DNA of 64,000 nucleotides from Oreohelix idahoensis (GCA_024509875.1 JAMPIV010010581.1:124001-188000); one strand, 5' to 3'. Counted from the stretch's first letter, positions 23,517-35,746 are shown. Numbers and translations: made by a program. Notes: generated by a model from the letters alone, not told the origin.

Positions 23517-23592
23517 TAGAGGCCGAAAAGACGCTGGGAGCGTACATCCGCAATACCCATAGAAGCCGAAACAACGATGGGAACGTCACTTT
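23517..23592 (+). repeat. Paired subterminal-like repeats upstream of piggyBac transposase
   Basis: Two imperfect direct copies, GAGGCCGAAAAGACGCTGGG AGCGT and GAAGCCGAAACAACGATGGG AACGT, about 46 bases apart. The first contains the hairpin ACGCT-GGG-AGCGT. They lie about 200 bp 5' of the transposase start, where piggyBac-type transposons often carry subterminal binding repeats. The terminal inverted repeats and TTAA flanks could not be fixed, so the assignment is tentative. Copy 2 has the same pair near 63400-63475. Confidence 0.45.
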
Positions 23593-23784
23593 TGTGTTCT
23601 GTGAAATGTGTTCCGTATTTTAGTAATTTGGTATTTTAACATAACGGAAGTTACTTTTTTTTATTCAGAAGAGCGCTATCTTTGAGTTGTGATTCGGAAA
23701 CACGCTTGTTCTAGCTAATTTCACTGTGAAAAAACGGTAAATCTGTCAGCTTTCGATCGGCGATTATTGTTGTTTATACAGACA

Positions 23785-25608
23785 ATGTCTAGCGAACCAA
23801 CCACATCATGTTTATCAAAACGTAAGTCTTTTTTATCTGTAGAAAAAGCTAGGGAACTGTGTATCTTTGACGAATTTAGCGATAATGATGATTTTGAAAG
23901 TCAAAATGATGATTTCGAATTAGAACTTAACGAAGAAGCTAGTTCTAATGAGGAGGGGGCGTGGTCACAGCCAGGCCCTAGTGCTACAAAACGACAAAAA
24001 GTTTTGACCAAATCATCGACAAAAAGGGGGAAAAGCATTAGTACCAAGGAGCAACAAGGGGCAATTAGTAATGAATGGATTTCAGTACCAAACATCAGTA
24101 TTACAGAGACCCAAAACGCATTCAGATTTCTTCCCAAATATGGTCGTAAACCAGGAGTACACGATGACTTAGGTCTTAGTGAGGCATCAACTCCTTTTGA
24201 CTGCTATAGGACATTGTTTACTGATGACATTGCAAATTCAATAGTACATTCTGTAAATGAGTATGCAAATCTTAAAGTTCTTAAAAATAATCCATCCCTA
24301 AAAAGATCTAGATTTTCCAGCTGGACAGCACTATCAAACTATGAGTTGTTAAAATTTATGGCTACAATAAATGCTATGGGCATTGATCCCAGACCTTCTA
24401 TTAGAGACTATTATTCATCAGAAACTGATTGCCTTTATGCTCCATTTTATCACAAAAACTTTGAAAGAGATAGATTTTTGTCTATCTATCAAACAATGTT
24501 GCATGTGGGACAGCCTGATGCTGAGGGAAAAAGTAAAGTGGAGCCATTCATCAACTCTTTGATTGAAAATTTCAATAATGCCTTTACGCCCTTTGAAAAT
24601 GTTTCGGTTGATGAAATGATTGTAGGATTTAAAGGGAGATGGAAATACAAGCAATTTAATGCAACTAAGCCTAGTAAGTATCATATAAAGAGTTTTGGTC
24701 TTGTTGACAGTACCACTGGGTATGTTTTATCCCTGCTTACGTATTATGGAGCGAATACCTCATATGATCCAAGCACAGACACCAATAGTGGGATGGCAAT
24801 AAAAGTCTTTGGAACTCTATTACAGCAAATTGGAACTGGTTATCATATATTTGCAGACAGGTTCTACACCACCAGGGCACTCATTGACTATTTGCTTCAG
24901 CAAAAGCAATACTATACTGGCACCCTCCAGTCAAACCGAATTGGCTTTCCATTAGAAATAAAAGCACTTTCCATACCACACATGGAACGGAAATGCTGGC
25001 AAACTAAAGATTCATCTTTGCTTTGTATTGGATGGAGGGATAAGAAAGCAAAAAAGCCAGTAATCATTGTTTCCACCAAAACAAATACAGGAATGACTAC
25101 CACGACAAAACCAAAGCCAATAACAGTCCATGACTATAATCAGAGCATGAATGGATGCGACCGTGCTGATCAAATGCTTGGGTATTATGGCATTCACAAA
25201 CGACGCAGCAACAAGTGGTGGAAAAAAATATTCTACTGGATAATGGAAATTACTTGTACCAATGCTTTCATCCTCTATAGGCTCACAGGCAGTAGAAAAA
25301 TGACATTAAAACAGTTCAAAATATCTCTGATTGATGCTTTGCTTCAGTGGGCCACAGATCTAATGCCCGAGCCACAGAAGAGTATCAAGACAACCCCGGG
25401 AAGACCAAGGACAGCCAACCCAATTCAGAGGCTTGAAGGAGCTAAGCATATGATAGCTTACACAGAAAAAGACAGAAGATGTAGAGTCTGCAGCAAACCA
25501 GATTCTCCAAAAAGAACAAATTTTATTTGCGAGGGTTGCGATGATTATCCTCACCTCCACCCAAAACACTGCTTCAAGATATGGCATACGCAAGCCACCA
25601 TTGACTAA
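23785..25608 (+). CDS. piggyBac-type transposase
   Basis: A 607-residue intact frame starting MSSEPTTSC; the ATG at 23785 is the first in frame. The acidic, low-complexity N terminus (to about 110) is typical. The DDE_Tnp_1_7 core follows, with catalytic aspartates in SVDEMIVGFKGR (Asp 276), IFADRFYTTRAL (Asp 358) and MNGCDRADQM (Asp 459), close to the spacing of insect piggyBac. The C-terminal cysteine-rich domain is present: CRVCSKPDSPKRTNFICEGC...HLHPKHCFKIWH, a cross-brace zinc finger that binds transposon ends. The enzyme cuts and pastes DNA at TTAA. No lesion is seen, so it may be active, or it may be a domesticated gene. A second copy starts at 63668 and runs off the window. Confidence 0.95.
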   Translation: MSSEPTTSCLSKRKSFLSVEKARELCIFDEFSDNDDFESQNDDFELELNEEASSNEEGAWSQPGPSATKRQKVLTKSSTKRGKSISTKEQQGAISNEWISVPNISITETQNAFRFLPKYGRKPGVHDDLGLSEASTPFDCYRTLFTDDIANSIVHSVNEYANLKVLKNNPSLKRSRFSSWTALSNYELLKFMATINAMGIDPRPSIRDYYSSETDCLYAPFYHKNFERDRFLSIYQTMLHVGQPDAEGKSKVEPFINSLIENFNNAFTPFENVSVDEMIVGFKGRWKYKQFNATKPSKYHIKSFGLVDSTTGYVLSLLTYYGANTSYDPSTDTNSGMAIKVFGTLLQQIGTGYHIFADRFYTTRALIDYLLQQKQYYTGTLQSNRIGFPLEIKALSIPHMERKCWQTKDSSLLCIGWRDKKAKKPVIIVSTKTNTGMTTTTKPKPITVHDYNQSMNGCDRADQMLGYYGIHKRRSNKWWKKIFYWIMEITCTNAFILYRLTGSRKMTLKQFKISLIDALLQWATDLMPEPQKSIKTTPGRPRTANPIQRLEGAKHMIAYTEKDRRCRVCSKPDSPKRTNFICEGCDDYPHLHPKHCFKIWHTQATID

Positions 25609-25639
25609 AATGTAAATATCCTTTCAGATAAAATTGTGT

Positions 25640-28365
25640 ACATATTGTTTATGCATAATAATGTAAGTACAATACAATATATGATTTACTTTGAATATGA
25701 CCTTTTTGTTTCCAAATTTTAATAATGATAGTACGGTCCGCTGGAGAGTCTCTTAAACATTAACAAAACATCACAGAAAGCTGAAACTTGTAATTAATAT
25801 TCATATATGGATTAGTGTTATTTAAAAAAAACCATGGAGCACTTTGGATAATATTTCAGTCTTTATGCATCTGTTGGTGGGTACATTTTTCATTCACTAA
25901 AATGAATTAAAAAAAAAAATTGTTTACATTATTACTGATAATTAAATATAATATGAAGAATAGCACTTAAAAGCCCCAATATTATAATTCTAAATATATT
26001 TATCTTTACTGTGAAACATAATTTGTGTGTCTTTTGTTGTGTAATATCAACACAATATATGATTTAATTTAAAAGTTCACGCGGCCTTGAATATCTTCTT
26101 TTTTATTTTAATGATGATGGGATGGTCTGTACAAATTTAACAAAATATCACAGAAAGCTGACACTTGTAAATAATATTCATATATGGATTAGTGTTATTC
26201 TAAAATATGCTGGAGCACTCTGGATAATGTTTCAGTTTTTATGCATGGGTTGGTGAGTACATTTTTCATTAACTAAAATGAGTTTTTATTAAAAAGTAGT
26301 CTATAAAATATGTAGAATATCACTAACATCCTTCATATTCTAATTCTAGACTCATTTATCTTTACTGTGATGTATAATATGTGTGTCTTTGTTGTATAAA
26401 AACAATACAATATATGATTTAATTTAAAAGCTTCACGCGGCCTATAATGTCCTATTTCTTTCCAAATGTCTATAATGTTTTTATGGTTCGCTGGATGATC
26501 TGTAAAACATTAACAAAATATCACAGAAAGCTGACACTTGTAAGTAATATTCATGTATGGATTAGTGATATTTTAAAAGACCCTAGAGCACTCTGGATAA
26601 TATTTCAGTCTATTGCATGGGTTGGTAAATACATTTTTGATAGACTAAAATTATTTTTTTCTTGAAAGTTTTCTATATTATTACTCATAACTGATTACTA
26701 TAAGTAGAATATCACTAAAAGTCCTTCATATACTAACTCTACATTCATTTATCTTTACTGTGATGTATAATATGTGTGTCTTTGTTGTATAACAACAATA
26801 CAATGTATGATTTAATTTAACAGCTTCACGCGGCCTCTAATGTCCTTTTTCTTTCCAAATGTCTATAATGTTTATATGGTTCGCTGGATGGTCTGTAAAA
26901 CATTAACTAGATATCACAGGGAGCTGACACTTGTAAATAATATTCATATATGGATTAGTGATATTTTAAAAGACCCTAGAGCACTCTGGATAATATTTCA
27001 GTCTATTGCATGGGTTGGTAAATACATTTTTAATAGACTAAAATTATTTTTTTCTTGAAAGTGGTCTATATTATTACTCATCACTGATTACTATATGTGG
27101 AATTTCACTAACAGTCCTTCATATTCTAACTCTACATTCATTTATCTTTACTGTGATGTATAATATGTGTGTATTTGTTGTATAATAACAATACAATGTA
27201 TGATTTAATTTAAAAGCTTCACGCGGCCTCTAATGTCCTTTTTCTTTCCAAATGTCTATAATGTTTATATGGTTCACTGGATGGTCTGTAAAACATAAAC
27301 AAAATATCACAGGAAGCTGACACTTGTAAATAATATTCATATATGGATTAGTGATATTTTAAAAGATGCTGGAGCTCTCTGGATAATATTTCAGTGTTTA
27401 TGCATGGGTTGGTGAGTACATTTTTCATTCACTAAAATGAGTCTTTTCTTGAAAGTGGTCTATATTATGACTCATAACTGAATACTTATGTAGAATATCA
27501 CTAAAAGTCCTTCATATTCTAACTCTACATTCATTTATCTTTACTGTGATGTATAATATGTGTGTCTTTGTTGTATAATAACAATACAATGTATGATTTA
27601 ATTTAAAAGCTTCACGCGGCCTCTAATGTCCTTTTTCTTTCCAAATGTCTATAATGTTTATATGGTTCACTGGATGGTCTGTAAAACATTAACAAAATAT
27701 CACAGGAAGCTGACACTTGTAAATAATATTCATATATGGATTAGTGATATTTTAAAAGATGCTGGAGCTCTCTGGATAATATTTCAGTCTATTGCATGGG
27801 TTGGTAAATACATTTTTAATAGACTAAAATTTTTTTTTTCTTGAAAGTGGTCTATATTATTACTCATCACTGATTACTATATGTGGAATTTCACTAAAAG
27901 TCCTTCATATTCTAACTCTACATTCATTTATCTTTACTGTGATGTATAATATGTGTGTCTTTGTTGTATAATAACAATACAATGTATGATTTAATTTAAA
28001 AGCTTCACGCGGCCTCTAATGTCCTTTTTCTTTCCAAATGTCTATAATGTTTATATGGTTCACTGGATGGTCTGTAAAACATTAACTAAATATCACAGGA
28101 AGCTGATACTTGTAAATAATATTTATATATGGATTAGTGATATTTTAAAAGATGCTGGAGCTCTCTGGATAATATTTCAGTGTTTATGCATGGGTTGGTG
28201 AGTACATTTTTCATTCACTAAAATGAGTCTTTTCTTGAAAGTGGTCTATATTATGACTCATAACTGAATACTATATGTAGAATATCACTAAAAGTCCTTC
28301 ATATTCTAATTCTACATTCATTTATCTTTACTGTGATGTATAATATGTGTGTCTTTGTTGTGTAA
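25640..28365 (+). repeat. 393-bp tandem array, about 7 units
   Basis: Direct repeats with a 393-bp period, clear from the shared start CTAATGTCCTTTTTCTTTCC at 26840, 27233, 27626 and 28019 and the related one at 26447. Two more diverged units begin about 25640 and 26030. Each unit carries TTTAATTTAAAAGCTTCACG CGGCC and ATGGATTAGTGATATTTTAA. The first unit begins within ~30-60 bases of the piggyBac stop, so the array grew from the transposon 3' region. The 60-72-residue frames in each unit are by-products. Confidence 0.93.
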
Positions 28366-28639
28366 TAACTCAGAAACTTTAGAATTTATAAAGGTACTGC
28401 TTTAAGGTAAAAAATAATTCTGGCAAAACTGATGAAAAAATTCCGGCCTGCAAGAGGTATTGTAAGCAACAGGAAGATGGCTGTTACAGCTGTTAACGAG
28501 ATTTTGAATTGCTGTATATTTTCAGAGCCTTGGTCAGCACATTTGTTTTGTGCTTCCCGATGTGATTTGCTGCGTCAGGGGATTATAATTTCCACATAAT
28601 AAATATTACCAGGCATTTTACGTCTTACTGCCAGGTTTC

Positions 28640-29060
28640 AGTTATAAGGCCGCTGTGTGGATTACTTAACCACAGCCTATTGTTGAAAGTGTCTATCGCT
28701 CCAGCACATACGGGCTGTTGCCTTTGCCATCCAGTCATTTTCGGCAACAATGTCTGACCCATTAACAGCCAGTTAACTCGGAGTATACGGGCCGGCCTAC
28801 AGAACGGATTCGTTGATAGCCAGTACTTGTGGAGCAAACATTACTCGTGCTGTTTGGAGTATACCACTATACATCGATTTCTGTTACTTACACGTATGCA
28901 GTAGCCTTGCATCCTGGATTATTTACCTACAGCACAAATTGCCACCAGTTGCAGTTAACCATCATCTCAACACATATGGGCTGTCTCCTTTGCCATCCAA
29001 TCAGTTTCGGCAACACTGTCCGACCCATTGATAGCCGGTTACCTCTGAGTATACTGACAT
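28640..29060 (+). repeat. Two diverged direct repeats, ~258 bp apart
   Basis: About 135 bp around 28656-28790 recurs at 28915-29055. Shared blocks include CATACGGGCTGT..CCTTTGCCATCCA, TTTCGGCAACA.TGTC.GACCC and AGTATAC. No function is assigned. The flanking sequence, 28366-28640 and 29061-29188, shows nothing recognisable. Confidence 0.75.
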
Positions 29061-29188
29061 AACGACTGAGAGGAGTAGTCAGTTGTCAGTACTAGTCACC
29101 TGTTTTATAGTTCAAGTCTTCATTATCCAGTATAAGAGGTGCCTACTGGATACTCGCTCGCCAGCAAAAGTCCTCGTCGACTGGACAG

Positions 29189-31689
29189 TGTGACGTATAA
29201 TGGAAATATAGCCTACAGTATCTGACAGTCTTTCGTGACCTCGTAGCGTTCTATGATTTGCTAGCAAATCCATACATTTACAGCCTGCGATTACTCACTT
29301 TTTAATCCACGCCTCTTTTCCTGGAGCATAAACAAACGAAGTTGTATACCAACTTTCGCGACCTGCCAGTCAAAGCGGGGAGCGAATAGGGTTTGTTTAT
29401 CAAGTTTCTCACGCGAGCTGATCTGTCAGTCATCGGATATCTGACAGACCGGACCTTTCTGAAGTAGTCGCACGGGCAAAAATATTTCCCCGTGTACCCT
29501 TTGAAGTTCGTATACAGAGGGGAGTTAACGCTTTGATCTTCAGAAGCGGGTAAAATCTCAGAGGAACCCAATACACGGCTGTAAGTCTCTGATGTCGATT
29601 AGCAACGCCTGACAGAGCGACCGTGAAAGCCTTTTATCTGGGGAACTTAGTTTTCTGATTCTCTGCTATGCACAATAGTGGGAAAAGTAGCATCATCTAT
29701 AGATCATGCATCCATGATGATATATAAACTGTGTCTGTCTAAACCTGCTATCAGTCGTCACTCAGAATTTTTCGGATAGTCTAAGCACGCAGTACCTAGA
29801 ACAATTTTCGCTAGATGTGTTAATAGCATTCTTGGGGATTGTCATTCTGATGTTCTGGTAATAGAAAATTAGTGCTTACATGTTAAAGTGTTAAAGTTTA
29901 CCATTATAATTCACTTAAAGTTCTAGCTGTTAAAGACCAGTGAAAAATGACGCGTAGCTATTTTTTTACCAATTGTTCAGTTTAATGTTAATTTTACCAC
30001 CCGCTTTCTCACACAAAAAGAGACGTTTTAGTTGACTGAGTATATGCTAGGCAACTGATAGTGACAGAATATAATTCACATTATATTTCATTTTGTGTAA
30101 TTATAGTAAGTGACTATTATTTAATACCATACGATGACCAACAGACGTCGACAATTTAATAGCTATTAACGACAGGCGATATTTAAGTAAGTGCGCGTAA
30201 GGATAATTAAATAATAATTGACATTGTACGCTAATCGTTACAGCGCGAGCAAGGGCGGGGAGGTTGCATACCTTCATCCGACCTGTAATCTCAGCGTTGG
30301 CGACGTGCGATAGTTTAGGCATAAAGAAAACACCTGTGCCGTTTAACTTTAATCAGGACTGACGGAGTGGATAAGAAATCGTCTTTGTCCCTTCCGTGTG
30401 CATATATGTAGATATATAGAATAGTAGCATTTTTTCCCATAATGTTTCTTTATTCTTAAGCAGATCTAATCACAAGAGCAACCAGCGGTCTTTTTCTTCA
30501 TTTACTGATTGGTTAGTGTTGTTTTTTTCTTGGCTTACGCGTCCCCAAGTTCATTTATGAACAGGATTGGCCAAAGAGACAGAGTAACATTTTAAATGGT
30601 AAATTTGACTGGACTTATATAACCCAGAAATAATTTGTCAATTTTATCAGCCCGCTGGGTTGTGAAACCAATAACATTTCTCCCGACTTTTGACAGTCGT
30701 ATCCAAGTGGATTTTATCCAGAAGAGTTACGCTATTTCATAATCGGCATTCACCATAGAGCGAGCCGATAGGATTACCATCATTTAACAATTGTAACAGT
30801 TTTTATCAACCAGATGTTTCCCAATACTGGAAGTATTTTTCCTCTGCTTACTGTGAACCCAAGATCTCGGTTTCTACACTAACCATTCGAAGTGACATTT
30901 GTCCATCCAGGAATAAACCACCAAATTAGGCGTCCATCTTATAAATATTATTTATTAGGGGATGGACTGGGGCCAATTTGGAAGATAAAAGCACCGGCAA
31001 TTTTATATTCAGGATAACTGTATTCCCAAAGGATCACCAAGAGTAGGTAAGGAGTGATTGAGTGGCCACGTATGACAGAGAGAGTGAATATTTTTCTTTG
31101 TTACAGAAACATCATTGATTTTGCTTAAAATTATTTACTTACTGGGTAGCATTTAGTGGGAACTTTGTTTTCTTTACTGTCTATTCTGTAACATAGTGCT
31201 AACCTTTGACCTTCTTTGGGTTATTAACTTTTTGGGTCTTTTTCTCAGGAGGGGGAGGGAGGGCACAGTAAATCAGTTATTTTCCTATGTATGTAAATCT
31301 AATTTTATTTGATCTTGTCTTTGGATATTTGGTGTTGTCAATGTTAATGATAATAAACAACAAAAGAATCTTAACTTTGTGTGTTGGTCAGACCCATACC
31401 CAATTAACCATAGTTTTTCACGTTTGTGTGTCTTGTTGTCACATAGTTGTGTGTGTGTGTAGTTAAACTTATATTTACATGTATAGGGAGGGAAAGATTG
31501 TCTTGTACTAAATTATAGTTGTATAGATAGGCTGGACTAGAGAAACTATTCACTCCAGAGACAGATCTTCTCCTTAAGCTATTCACTCATGAAATCTATT
31601 TCTCACACCTTTATTTCTCACGTAGTTATCACCATCCACTCTACTCAGGCGGGCCCATAAATAACTTCCAAACCTATCTGATTACGACA
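29189..31689 (+). mobile_element. Solo LTR, 2,501 bp (copy E2)
   Basis: It begins TGTGACGTATAATGG and ends GATTACGACA, with a perfect 5-bp target duplication GACAG at 29184-29188 and 31690-31694. TG...CA ends plus a 5-bp duplication define an LTR integration product. There is no internal domain, so LTR-LTR recombination probably removed it. A TATATAAA motif lies ~530 bp from the start and AATAAA is at 31352-31357, so the R region would be unusually long. The related older copy is at 8213-10855. The parent element family is not identifiable from the LTR alone. Confidence 0.85.
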
Positions 31690-32169
31690 GACAGATTTGG
31701 ATCAGTGGGTGCAAATATTTCTGCACTCATGTTAATCTCATCCACCTGCTAGTGGCCTCGAGCCACAGGAAGTTGTGAATGCATAGGATTTATTATGACA
31801 CTGTTATAGAGAGAGCGTATCTCCATAGCCTAGAAATTTCAACCTAGGTGGAACAGTGTAGTGTTTTTTTTAATCTTCTGGCAGAGAAAGTAACTTACTT
31901 ACCCGGATTATTACCACAAGGAGTGGCCGTTTCCTCGCGAAACTGGGGGCCTAACCCTTTTAGTTAGATTTTCTTGCTCTATATTTATGTATATATTATC
32001 AAGAAAACTTGGCTCATACGTTTGCTTTCGTACAAATAGGCTTAATCAACTATTAAGAGTGTAAAATAACATACAACAAATTTAATAGTCAATTAGTTCA
32101 ACATGTTAAAATAAGGGTTAAAGGGGGTGAAAGTTATTTTAAATTGTTCCTCATTGAGGTTTTGGTAGG

Positions 32170-32986
32170 TGTTGAAGGACTTTCGTGTGTGGTTACTGGT
32201 TGTGTTGCTTGAATTCTGATCGTGCTAATATTCGTACGCGAATGGGGTGAACCTCACCTTTGGTTTGTCATAATGCCTGAACTTGGCATCAAGATGTAAA
32301 CAACTGTTCATCTTATTAACTCAGCAACTTGATATAAAATACATAATTCAGAAGGTTGAATGGTGTAACGTGATTCAACGAATAATGCCTCCGGTTCGAG
32401 TCCTTCACAATTTAATATGGATTACACACATACATAAACAGTTCAATTCACACATGAGGTACATGCATCAATCAATCAATAGCGTAGACTGCTGTTTTAC
32501 GTGTCAATGTCCGTTTAAGGATACAATGCAGTAATTGTCGTCAGAACATCACAGCTATATGCACGCGCAGATAGAATGGCTACCTGCCGACAGTGAGACT
32601 GTGAGTCTAATTACTTCGTATAAAGTAGACGATTATCTTTCTCCTTCCAAGGATTTAGTTAATCACTAACCTCCATAAGTTTCCTCTCATGTAGAGTTCT
32701 AGGACTGACCCTGGTCCATCATAAATGCACATATAAATGGCTATATCATGCCATTGAATTGGAAGGTTAGAAAAAACGCAGCTATTCAGCTTGGCGGTCA
32801 AGTAACAAAGGGTAGCGTCTCCTAGTTACCGACTGTGACCCAAACAACGCTAGACACGTCATAATCGATCGTGTATGGAGCGTTCAATAATTGAAACATC
32901 TATCGCAATATATTAAATGTCTTAACCTTTACATTTGCACGTCCGATAACCTTTAGCAGACGGCGTTAATATCATATACCGTAACA
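32170..32986 (-). repeat. Element A 3' LTR (817 bp)
   Basis: On the plus strand it runs TGTTGAAGG to CCGTAACA; in element orientation it is TGTTACGG...CCTTCAACA. It is the same length as the 5' LTR without its insertion. The outer ~100 bp at the TGTTACGG end are clearly related to the LTR of element B, and the rest is much more diverged. A perfect B-box-like GGTTCGAGTCC (32393-32403) with an A-box-like TGGTGTAACG (32361) occurs on the strand opposite to the element. Confidence 0.92.
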
Positions 32987-34034
32987 ATTCCCTGTACACC
33001 GGGAAAAAAAAATCGATAGATTTTTTTTCAAGATCTATCCGACTTAACAATTTTTCAAAAAAAAATTTAACACAATCGTGACATATGGCCGACGATGTTC
33101 TGAGTAGAACCGTGTCGCGGTCATGTCAACTAACTATTTGTCATAGTCATCTAACATTAATCACATTATATATCAATATTATACATATTATTATATCAAC
33201 TAAATAAAATGTCCAATGTTAATAGTGAATGATAGAATTAAATTAAAGTAAGGTCTGTCGTATTAGTATGTCATATAGGAATTAATTTGACTAATTAAAA
33301 TTAAATTAATTAATTAAACTAAGAGTTAAATTATTAAGATTCTAATGTAACGCGATGTTATGAGAGAAGAAAAGACAAAATAAGTGAGAAGAAATAGAAA
33401 GAAATTCGAATATAAGTTTTAACTTAATTGTGTGTGTTAAGTGTTAGTGAATAATAACTATCTAATTTAACTAACTAAATAACGTATAGGTACATTAAAA
33501 AAAAATATTAATCTAATACTTGTGTGAGATTTATTTTCTCTTTTCATAATTTCTTCTTTTTATATTTCGTTCTCTTTTTTTGTTCTTTCATTTCATTTTT
33601 TTTCTCACATTTCATTTTATTGATAATAATTCAATTAAGAAGTTAAGTTAACTAATTAATTAGTATAGGATATGATGATCCATCCGTAGTCTTGATCCTG
33701 ATGAATTCTTTTAGGCAAAAATGTTCAAACGTTTACGTTGGAAAGAAATGTCATTTATCCTAGGATCCAAGAATTAAGTGCACATAGGATAATAAGTTCG
33801 ACTTGTCGTCAGATATTGTTCCATGATTGTTCAACGAATATTCATATATTGTGTATGGACGTTAGACGAAGTTTCAATGTCAATATGTATACCTTGATTG
33901 TCTTTAGTTCAATTCTGTGATGCATATAGTGTTTATAAATATTAAATTGAAGGCAAGGTTAGTTCCCTTATAGTTGATACTTCGTTATATCCAATGTAGT
34001 GATGATTGACGTAGTTTAGGAATGTCAATGTTGA
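32987..34034 (-). other. Element A 3' untranslated region
   Basis: Reverse complement of the 3' region of element B (42919-43965), nearly identical, with runs of A and T and no coding capacity. The short purine stretch ACAGGGAAT abuts the 3' LTR and is the likely plus-strand primer site. The match with B stops sharply at the LTR boundary. Confidence 0.8.
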
Positions 34035-35746
34035 TTATTCGTCGTCAATAGGATTACGTGACAACGCATCCGCCACAATATTTTCAGTGCCAGGAATATG
34101 TTCAATGGAGAATTCAAATGGCTGTAGGATGATTGCATATCTGGCGAGTTTTTGGCTCTTGTGGTTAGATCGACGCAAAGATGCTACAGCCCGTTGGTCC
34201 GTTGTATGGTGAATGGAGCACCAAGCAAAAACTTTTCCAATTTAGTTATTGCCCATATAACTGATAAAAGTTCCTTGTCCACTGTGGAATACTTTGTTTC
34301 TGCCGGCTTTAGCTTTCTTGAAATATATAAGGTAGGATGTAGAACGCCATCATGGTTCTGGAGCAGGCATGCACCAATGCCGTAGTTACTAGCATCTGTT
34401 CGTAAGAAAAATCTTTTGGAAGCATCGGGAAGTCTTAAAATTGGTTCATGCGAGAACAAATTTATAATTTTGTTGAAAGTTTCATTGCATATACCAGTCC
34501 ATGTCACCTTCACCGGCATGTCTTTTTTTAACAATGAAGACAATACAGCCGTGATGGATGACAAGTTTGGTATGAATCTACTGTAATATTGAACAAGTCC
34601 TAACAAACTCCTGACCTGTTTCTTCGTCTGAGGAACTGCTATGTTTAGAATTTTGGAGACTGTACTAGGTAACGTTCGGATATATCCCGATCCAATGATA
34701 TGTCCCAAAAAGGTTATCTCATTACACGCGATTTGCACCTTTGTAGGTTTAGCAGTTAGATGATAATTCCTTAGAGTGTCGAAAACATATCTAAGTCCCG
34801 AAACATGTTCCTCAAACGACGAACTAAACAAGCATATGTCGTCAATATATGTAATAACGTCTGGTCTACCTGATAAAATTTGTCGCATCAGGCGAATGAA
34901 GGTAGCTGGCGCATTAACAAGCCCAAAAGGCATCACATTCCACTGGTATAGACCTTGTGGAGTGGAAAATGCGGTGTAGTACTTAGCCTTTTCGGTCAGT
35001 GGTATCTGCCAATAACCTTTAGTTAAGTCTATCTTACTAAATATAGTTGCGTTGGATAGACGTGGCAGTAAGTCGTCGATAAGTGGATGTGGTTCGCTGT
35101 CAACTATAGTCTTAGCATTTAATTTTCTATAGTCAACACATAGTCTGATGTTATTGTCCTTCTTCCGGACAATCACTAATGGAGAAGAGAATGGCGAATT
35201 ACTAGTCTCAATGATTCCCAGAGACAACATCTGTTCAAGTTCCTTAGTAGTTTTAGCAAGGAAATGTAAAGGAACAGAATAGGGATGTACACGAATAGGT
35301 GTATCATCATTGAGAGTAATGTCATGACTGATAGCCGATGTGCGACCCGGGACGTCGGTCAACACATCTGGATAAGATTGTAATAGATTAGCAATCTGTA
35401 GACGCTGTTGCGGTGTAACCGTTGAAGAGATGGTTACATCCCGCCAAGATTCAGTAGGTTGAACTACTGGTACCGGTAACGGTAACTGTACCTCAGGAAA
35501 AGAAGATTCTTCTTCCTGGATGACAGATAAGTTAGAATAATAACAAGTAGATACTGTGTTGTCATCTAGTTCATGAAAAATTGACTGTAAGTGTTCAGGA
35601 CGTGTATGAAATTGCTTGAGCATGTTAATATGAAATATCTTTTTGTGTCCCTTGATATCTAAGACGTAATCAACGTCGGAAATTTTATCAATGACTTTGT
35701 AAGGACCATTAAAGAAAAGAAATGATGAATGACTATTATGAGTCAT
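34035..35746 (-). pseudogene. Element A ORF2: integrase C-terminal end, RT and RNase H, frameshifted
   Basis: The ORF opens with a unique MTHNSHSSFLFF leader. It then joins sequence nearly identical to B at NGPYKVIDK (the GPY/F-like integrase C-terminal module). RT boxes follow: RLCVDYRKLNAKT, FSKIDLTKGYWQI, YIDDICLFS, FLGHIIG and YYSRFIPN. RNase H follows with FLRTDASNYGIG and STVDKELL. Near 34202 one base is missing relative to B, so the frame changes within FTIQ-TDQRA and stops at 34184. The catalytic Asp of TDQ and the last ~57 residues (AVASL...NPIDDE) are lost, and they can be read in the next frame to 34035. The Met at 35746 is 34 nt downstream of the ORF1 stop if element B is ignored. 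RT itself is intact. Confidence 0.9.

Larger units (their letters stand above)
12664..31977. repeat. 19.3-kb duplicated unit, copy 1
   Basis: From CTCTATATTTATG at 12664 the sequence is nearly identical to the stretch that starts at 31978 and, after a 20.4-kb LTR nest, resumes at 52586 and runs to the window end. Sequence left of 12664 and left of 31978 is unrelated, which fixes the left breakpoints, with at most one or two bases of shared sequence. The content is two synthetase exons, a full LINE, a piggyBac gene, tandem arrays and solo LTR E2. Only about the first 11.5 kb of the unit can be compared with copy 2 inside the window. Differences there are scattered substitutions, small indels and a hAT MITE found only in copy 2. 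Confidence 0.85.

Noticed and set aside
26447..28201. Series of 60-72-residue frames that look like a small gene family
   Set aside because: They repeat exactly with the 393-bp tandem array and have no motif; the array explains them.
19612..31977. Search for N-terminal exons of the acyl-CoA synthetase
   Set aside because: No phosphate-loop (SSGTTG.PKG-like) or other upstream exon could be found on the minus strand in this interval.
34776..34979. 67-residue frame identical to one at 41973-42176 on the other strand
   Set aside because: It is the antisense shadow of the RT coding region in elements A and B.
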